A stretch of 64,000 nt of DNA, taken from Microcebus murinus (taxonomy: Eukaryota; Chordata; Mammalia; Primates; Cheirogaleidae). Every line of letters begins with the position of its first letter. The first letter of the stretch is position 1. The position numbers were made by a program, and so were the translations under genes. Shown one piece after another: positions 58,770 to 64,000 of this stretch. The stretch spans positions 80,582,001 to 80,646,000 of the forward strand of contig NC_134108.1 in the NCBI RefSeq assembly GCF_040939455.1, read 5' to 3'. The notes below the pieces were generated by a model. That model saw only the letters and a program-made list of their open reading frames with translations, made no database searches and had not been told where the DNA came from.

Positions 58770-59400
58770 GATATATCAACGCAAGAATTTCCTTCTTTAT
58801 TCTTACCTCTAAGTCCACTCTTACGTGTACCATGGTTCTCACTTACCACATCTTTTCATTCCAATTTCACTCATCCTTTCACTTTTATAATTGTTTTGTT
58901 CAAATTTGTGGAGGGTTTACATTCATTCATATTGTTTTAATGATTATATTGCTGTAATCACTAAGCCAAACTGTAAGAAAGTCTGAAAATAAAGACAGAC
59001 TATAACAAAGGATATTCTTTTTCTCTCCCTAATTGCTAGTAAGAAGAATATCTGTTAAAGCAAGCAAGCATTAATGTATTATATACCCATTATCAGCAAA
59101 ATATTAGATTCATTGAGTTCATAATTTATAAATGTAAGACTAAAGAGCCCCAGGGGTATATTCCAAATGAGGCTAGATTCAGAAATACAGAATTAATCAT
59201 CCCACCTAGTGTTAAAACATGATTTATCATATTTAATTAAGTAACTCAATGATCTCTCCAATTCTGATAAGTTGTCTCTATGCCCTATATGAAAATACAG
59301 ATACTGGCAGTCAAGGGAAGCATATAATCTTCAAACAGGATCATTTGCCTTACAAATAATTTTTGTTCTATTTGGACTAAATTTTTCTTCAACTAAATAC
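58770..59400. other. Unique AT-rich sequence, no gene seen
   Basis: Nothing recognised. Confidence 0.5.
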
Positions 59401-59404
59401 TGAT

Positions 59405-59690
59405 CACCTGTGTTGGACACGCTGGCGCTGGCCACACAACCTCCTCGGCCTCATCTCTGCATCCTGGCAGTCGAGGGGACGATTCCTCAGGGGCTCCGCC
59501 CACTCCTATTAACAGCGCCTCCCCCCACCCCACATGCTCCGGGGGTGTCTGGCATGGGCGCCCATTCAGCCCCTGCGCATGCTCACGGGAGACTTGCAGG
59601 GGCTGTAACACCCCATGGGGCAGCCCTTAGCCAGTGGGGTGAACACGGGCTTCTCCCATTCCTCCCGAGGCGAGTGATTCAGGTAAGCAT
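59405..59690 (+). promoter_or_regulatory. CpG-rich patch with open frame and donor-like site
   Basis: About 270 bases with roughly 60% GC and about 14 CpGs, unlike anything else in the window. It begins abruptly after AT-rich sequence at 59400. A frame stays open from 59410 to 59697, and a strong splice-donor-like AG|GTAAGC lies at 59681-59687. The predicted peptide is Pro/Ala/His-rich and matches nothing I know. It could be a small CpG island, a promoter or first exon, or a young GC-rich retroelement piece (L1 5' UTR or LTR). Undecided. Confidence 0.35.
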
Positions 59691-60740
59691 CCTGTAATGT
59701 CTGCTGACAAGAAGGTACTGGTAGCCTCCAGCCTCAGCCACCCACAGCAGTGCCAGCTCTCTAATTCATCTTTGCTGGGGTTGAGGGGGGTGCCCTCCTT
59801 TCTCATTTCACTTCCAAGCTCCCTTCCCACACAAACTACCTGATCACCACCACTCTGCTTGCAGGGGTACTCTGGCTACCTCAGCCTGAAAGCACAAATC
59901 CAAATACTGTACAGGGAAATAATCATTTGGGAAAATTAAGGCAACGTCAAATATGTATAAACATCCTTATCTGTGGCCTATATTGCAGAAGGGACATTTA
60001 TTTTAGTAAAGAAAATGAGTAGTGTTATGTAAATATTCCCAGCAGCAGTTTGACTTTATTTCATTTTTTTATCATTTGAAAGGCTATTTGGGGAGGCTTT
60101 GAATATGCACAACAGTCATTTTGTCACTGTCATTGACATTTCCCCAGATCCTGCTTGGCAACCCTATATCAAATCCAAGAATGCGCTAAATTGGGTGATA
60201 AGGCAGAAGGCTGAGTTTATATCAGATATAATGGCTATTTTACCCTTTGCTTTAAATTGGGACATGTCAAAAATGACTGTTTCATGAAGATTTTCTGATT
60301 ATTAAGCAGTGCCTTATTATCTTGGCAGACTGATTTTTATACAGGAATACCTTTATTAATAAAGAGAATATGTTTGACACAGCTTTGTGAGAGACATCAT
60401 TACCACAGATAGAAATAATGCAAAAGGCCCAGGAATGAGACCTATGGTACGAGAACAATGATCTCTGGGTTATAAAATATCATTAAATAGGAAGGCATAT
60501 AATCTAAACATAAAATGCATCTGGAAGCTCAGAAATCTGAAAAATACCAAGAAGTATCTGGAAACTCTGGATGGAAAAGAGAGAAAGGGAGGAATTATAT
60601 CAAATTCAGGGTCTAATAGGCAGTTCTGTGTTTTTCAAGGTAGGGGATAAAGAGACATAAATGCTCTTCCTCCAGCAGTTTGGGGAGATGTGTGTGTTGA
60701 AAAATAGGCACAATTAGCTGCAATGTGTTTCATGATTTTC
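59691..60740. other. Unique sequence, no gene seen
   Basis: 59700-59880 is GC-balanced but CpG-poor. 60080-60420 is repeat-free and mixed in composition. A 62-codon frame (60099-60287) has no recognisable domain. Confidence 0.45.
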
Positions 60741-60744
60741 CTTA

Positions 60745-60828
60745 TGCTGTAGATGAGGAAACTAAGCCTCAAAATGACTTGCCCAAGCTCCCAAAGCTCT
60801 GAATGACAGAGCAGTTGAGCTCTTGACT
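60745..60828 (-). repeat. MIR SINE fragment, minus strand
   Basis: 'gtagatgaggaaactaagcctcaaaatgacttgcccaagctcccaaagc' is antisense MIR. Confidence 0.75.
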
Positions 60829-60829
60829 A

Positions 60830-60950
60830 ATATGCTCTGTCATTTGCTTTGTTTTCATCACAGCTGTCTCCATAGTGCCTGACATGGTACCTGTTACACA
60901 TATTGATCAATGAGCATTTGTTTGGAATAACATGAATGAATGAATGATTA
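60830..60950 (+). repeat. L2 3'-end fragment
   Basis: 'ctccatagtgcctgacatggtacctgttacacata...gagcatttgtttgg' with terminal (gaat)n, the L2 sense 3' end. Confidence 0.75.
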
Positions 60951-60954
60951 AGAA

Positions 60955-62064
60955 GAGGGCGCCATGAGCACCTTCCCAGTCTTGCCTGGGACATCAGAGG
61001 GCCACCCGTACAAAAATAGCTTCATTTCTGACAACACATCAGGGTTAACCTCAAAGCTGGCTCTGCTAATATTACAGGACTGGAGTGTGCATGAAAAATA
61101 TCTTACTGATGTCTAAAATGGCTTTAATGGGGAAAAGATCTTAATTGCAAATTAGGAATTACATGCTTAAAAAGAAAATGCCTAGTGGAGATATCCATGA
61201 ATTGAAGGCCATTGCTGTATTAGTTAGTCATATCATTAGTATGAATGACTGATACAATGTTTTCTGCTATTTCACTATTTTGTTGGGATACAAGTTGTCA
61301 GCTAGTCAGAAGCACTGCAGTGACTGACCATTGGAGACAAGGCCATTACCAAATGGGGAAAAGGGAGCAGGAAGAAGAGATGCAACATGAAGAACCCCGC
61401 CTCCATGAAACAAGTTTACCTTACTGTGAGATAGAGGAAAAAGAGTCTACTCCCACAGGAATTTTTTACAAAACACACCTTTAAAAATCTACAGCTGTGC
61501 TTGCCAAACTTAGAAAGATTCTTCTGTTTTTCTAACTTAACAGAGTCAACCTCATTATAACCAAACCCCTTATCTAGAAGTCTCATTACCTGACTGTGTT
61601 AGTTTCCAGCCAGGAAAACAGAAAGTCTTATGGTTATTTTAAACTGACTGATTAGTTAGAAAAGTGATGAAAAGGAATTTTAAGAGGGAATGGGTTGCAA
61701 ATGTGTTGAAAGGGCTAAAGGAGCAAAATGGGATGGAGGTGGGACCGAGGGCCCAGGAATTCTCACCGCTTCAGAATCTGCCAGAGCCCCTGCAGCAGAG
61801 TTGGTACAGTGGCCAAGCAGGGTCCCAGTGCCTGCCACACACTCTCTGGCTCCACAGTCCACTAATCTGCAAGAACTACCAGTGATGCTGCTCCCGCCCC
61901 TCTGCAGGCTGCAGGTGCACTCGCGCCACTGCGCAAGCAGAGGGCTGCTGCCTTCCTTTCACCTTCTGTTCTCATGAGTGCCTCCTACTAGCAGATCATA
62001 CCCAAACCCAGTGGACAGATGAGTCATGGAGATGGAGTTTTCAGACTCACAACCCTGAGAGAAC
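60955..62064. other. Unique sequence, no gene seen
   Basis: 61740-61960 is GC-richer, with a few CpGs (tcgcgcc, tgcgc near 61921-61935). No domain in any frame. Confidence 0.45.
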
Positions 62065-62410
62065 AGGGAAAGGAAAGAAAGAGAAAGAGAAAGAGAAAGA
62101 GAAAGAGAAAGAGAAAGAGAAAGAGAAAGAGAAAGAGAAAGAGAAAGAGAAAGAGAAAGAGAAGGAAAGGAAAGGAAAGGAAAGGAAAGGAAAGGAAAGG
62201 AAAGGAAAGGAAAGGAAAGGAAAGGAAAGGAAAGGAAAAAGGAAAGGAAAGGAAGAAGGAAGGAAGGAAGGAAGGAAGGAAGGAAGGAAGGAAGGAAGGA
62301 AGGAAGGAAGGAAGGAAGGAAGGAAGGAAGGAGAAAAGAAAAGAAAAGAAAAGAAAAGAAAAGAAAAGAAAAGAAAAGAAGAAAAGAAAAGAAAAGAAAA
62401 GAAAAGAAAA
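62065..62410 (+). repeat. 346-base uninterrupted polypurine tract
   Basis: Not one pyrimidine occurs from 62065 to 62410. Four tandem blocks follow each other: (GAGAAA)n at about 62080-62162, (GGAAA)n at about 62163-62247, (GAAG)n at about 62253-62330 and (AAAAG)n at about 62334-62410. Long frames on both strands are repeat artefacts (Lys/Arg/Glu on plus, Phe/Leu/Ser on minus). Confidence 0.98.
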
Positions 62411-64000
62411 CAAAGAAGAAGCTGGTGCAGGGCTGAGTAGCAACAAACTGCAAGTACAATGACATATCAGTGAAGCTTATTCTACAGTTTTTACATGTAA
62501 ATGCTGGAGATACAGCTACAGTTTTTCAAAGACCTAACTCAATTGACACATTTTTAAACCTCTGGTATTGTGCTGGTATACATTCGAGATAGTGTTGTTT
62601 ATGGAATTAGTCAAATATTTGAGTTACAAATAATCAAATTACTAACAATGTAATCTATAAAGACTTAAAAATTACTTCACTGTGAGTTGCATTTTCATTT
62701 TCTGGGGCTACGTATTGTCATTTTAAACAATAAAGGCTTGGTTTTTAAAAACATGTCTAAAATGTTTAGTGTTATTTGCAACTTTCTTTACCTCTTTGTT
62801 GATATTTTTTCTGAAGCTGAGGAGTTTTAAAACAATTTTTTGTTTGTAATCAGAAGATATTGTTTCTACAATAAACTAAAATAGAAATGATACTTTTTTC
62901 CCATAACTGAGGTTCCATAATTGCTCTTTTGTTTACAGGAACTTCTCCAAAATAGTTCACCTTTATTAAAGGGCAAGAGAAGATATTAGATTTAGCTGTC
63001 TTTTCAAATTTCCAAGATTTAATTTCTCTTCTCAACAAAGAAGATAATAAACTCTTCAAGAATATATGTTATGTTCCCATCTTCCTGGCTATTCTGCCCT
63101 CCCACCCCCTGACAAATTGTTGCACTAAGAACACTGTAATTTCTAGGGGTGAAAAAAGATACTATTGATTGGTTGGTTATTATCACCATTATTGAAAGCA
63201 ATATTTATTATCTATGTTGTTCATGAAAGTCCATAGTACTAAACTAATAAATGTTAGCTTTCATTTTTGTTGTTACTACTATTCTATGTCAAGTGAGTTG
63301 TGCATAGTAAACACCACAGAAGTACAGGAAAATTGACATCTTTAATATGTCCCAATTTAAGTCAAAGACTAAAGTCACCAAGAGTGGAAAGGATTTCTTA
63401 AGACTTCATGCGCAAGCCGAGTCCTGAAAAACAGATAGGCATACCTGATAAAAGAAATAGTGGGCTAACATTTTCACGGTACCACAACCTTCATGTCTTT
63501 CTTACATACATTAAGTACCTTGTTCTTATTCAAGACTGACAGAGAAAGAATGAATTCTGAAGATGCACCATAACCTTTTAATAGAAATAATTACACTTGT
63601 GACGAAAGAAAAAAAAGCAGGCTTCTGGGAAGACAGTGTTTTTTAACTTCTACACCTCCCAATTTTGACCTATTTTTCTCTTCTAAGCCTAAGCTGCAGG
63701 TGAGTGAGGCTAAGTCCATGCACCAGCACTGGGAAAGTGATCACAGCAAGAAGACTGAGGAGAATTTGGCTCACAGAGTTCGTTTCTTCCTTCTGAACTT
63801 TGAGGTCTACATAGCCTATGAGGGTGTGCCTGCCTCTGAGGAGTGAGAGAGGAGCTAAACCAGTGGACTGTGTCCTTTCTAACCCCAGAGACTGGAAGGT
63901 CTGACTGCAGAGGCTTTTCCCCAGTATACAAGACTGAGACCTACCTGCTACTCCTCTGCCAACCCCTAGGGAAGAGACCGTGAGTCTTCACAGCTCATGA
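62411..64000. other. Unique sequence, no gene supported
   Basis: AT-rich until 63640, then more balanced. A donor-like GCAG|GTGAGTG lies at 63697-63705, but with no visible acceptor-bounded coding frame I do not call an exon. 63240-63290 may hold a MIR tail. Confidence 0.45.

Noticed and set aside
61959..62465. Long open frames of 140-168 codons on both strands
   Set aside because: They are translations of the polypurine tract; pure-purine repeats lack stop codons in some frames.
63697..63705. Strong splice-donor-like sequence as evidence of an exon
   Set aside because: Donor-like strings arise often by chance, and I found no matching acceptor or coding frame upstream.

Overview
This window is nuclear DNA of a primate, most likely a strepsirrhine and probably a lemur. 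The best single piece of evidence is the Alu at 52226-52548. It carries the AT-rich left-arm insert and the 'gctgtgagctaggctgatgcc' style right-arm end that I associate with lemur Alus. Supporting evidence is a lemur-like L1 3' end at 40311-40690, a FLAM-type Alu monomer, and a very short TTAA-flanked piggyBac-like element; recent piggyBac activity among primates is known from mouse lemur. The window is AT-rich and repeat-dense. I see no host protein-coding exon, rRNA, tRNA or CRISPR array that I can support. It reads as intergenic or deep intronic sequence, and nearly all of the open frames are chance frames or antisense of repeats.

Layout. 1-6830 is a mosaic of old L1/HAL1-type LINE remnants, interrupted by two inverted copies of one TA-flanked DNA transposon (897-1346 and 3474-3926) and by a Tigger/MER2-group remnant with a transposase tail (about 4556-5227). 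6835-7765 is an ancient dispersed repeat. 8190-11215 is mostly unique. 11220-14290 is a minus-strand L1 split by a MaLR-type LTR and by an Alu, each with clean target duplications. 14300-16030 is mostly unique. 16030-18140 holds two L1 pieces in opposite orientation, the second carrying the 73-bp piggyBac-like element. 18476-21960 is minus-strand old L1 sequence containing a four-copy tandem repeat of about 150 bp and an MLT1 piece.

The centre (23490-28957) is a plus-strand L1 into which a 4.2-kb class I endogenous retrovirus copy is inserted (23637-27833). That copy starts at the beginning of R, ends at the R polyadenylation point with an A-tail, and is flanked by a 12-bp L1-type target duplication, so it looks like an RNA copy pasted in by L1 machinery rather than a normal provirus. 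Its integrase gene survives only as fragments.

28960-39290 is mostly unique with MIR/L2 pieces, a MaLR LTR, an Alu and a MER2-type element. 39296-40305 is a MaLR LTR plus internal sequence, followed by a rearranged lemur-type L1 (40311-41758). 45840-48310 and 51500-52211 are plus-strand L1 3' portions, with a FLAM inserted in the first and the lemur Alu at the end of the second. 55229-55672 is a hAT element with an 8-bp duplication. 56942-57450 holds two opposite MER5-like elements. 59405-59690 is the only CpG-rich patch. 62065-62410 is an uninterrupted 346-base purine tract. The rest is unique sequence with no gene that I can support.

No genes work together here. What the window records is layered insertion history: old LINEs, then DNA transposons and MaLR LTRs, then Alus, lemur L1, a retroposed ERV and a piggyBac MITE.
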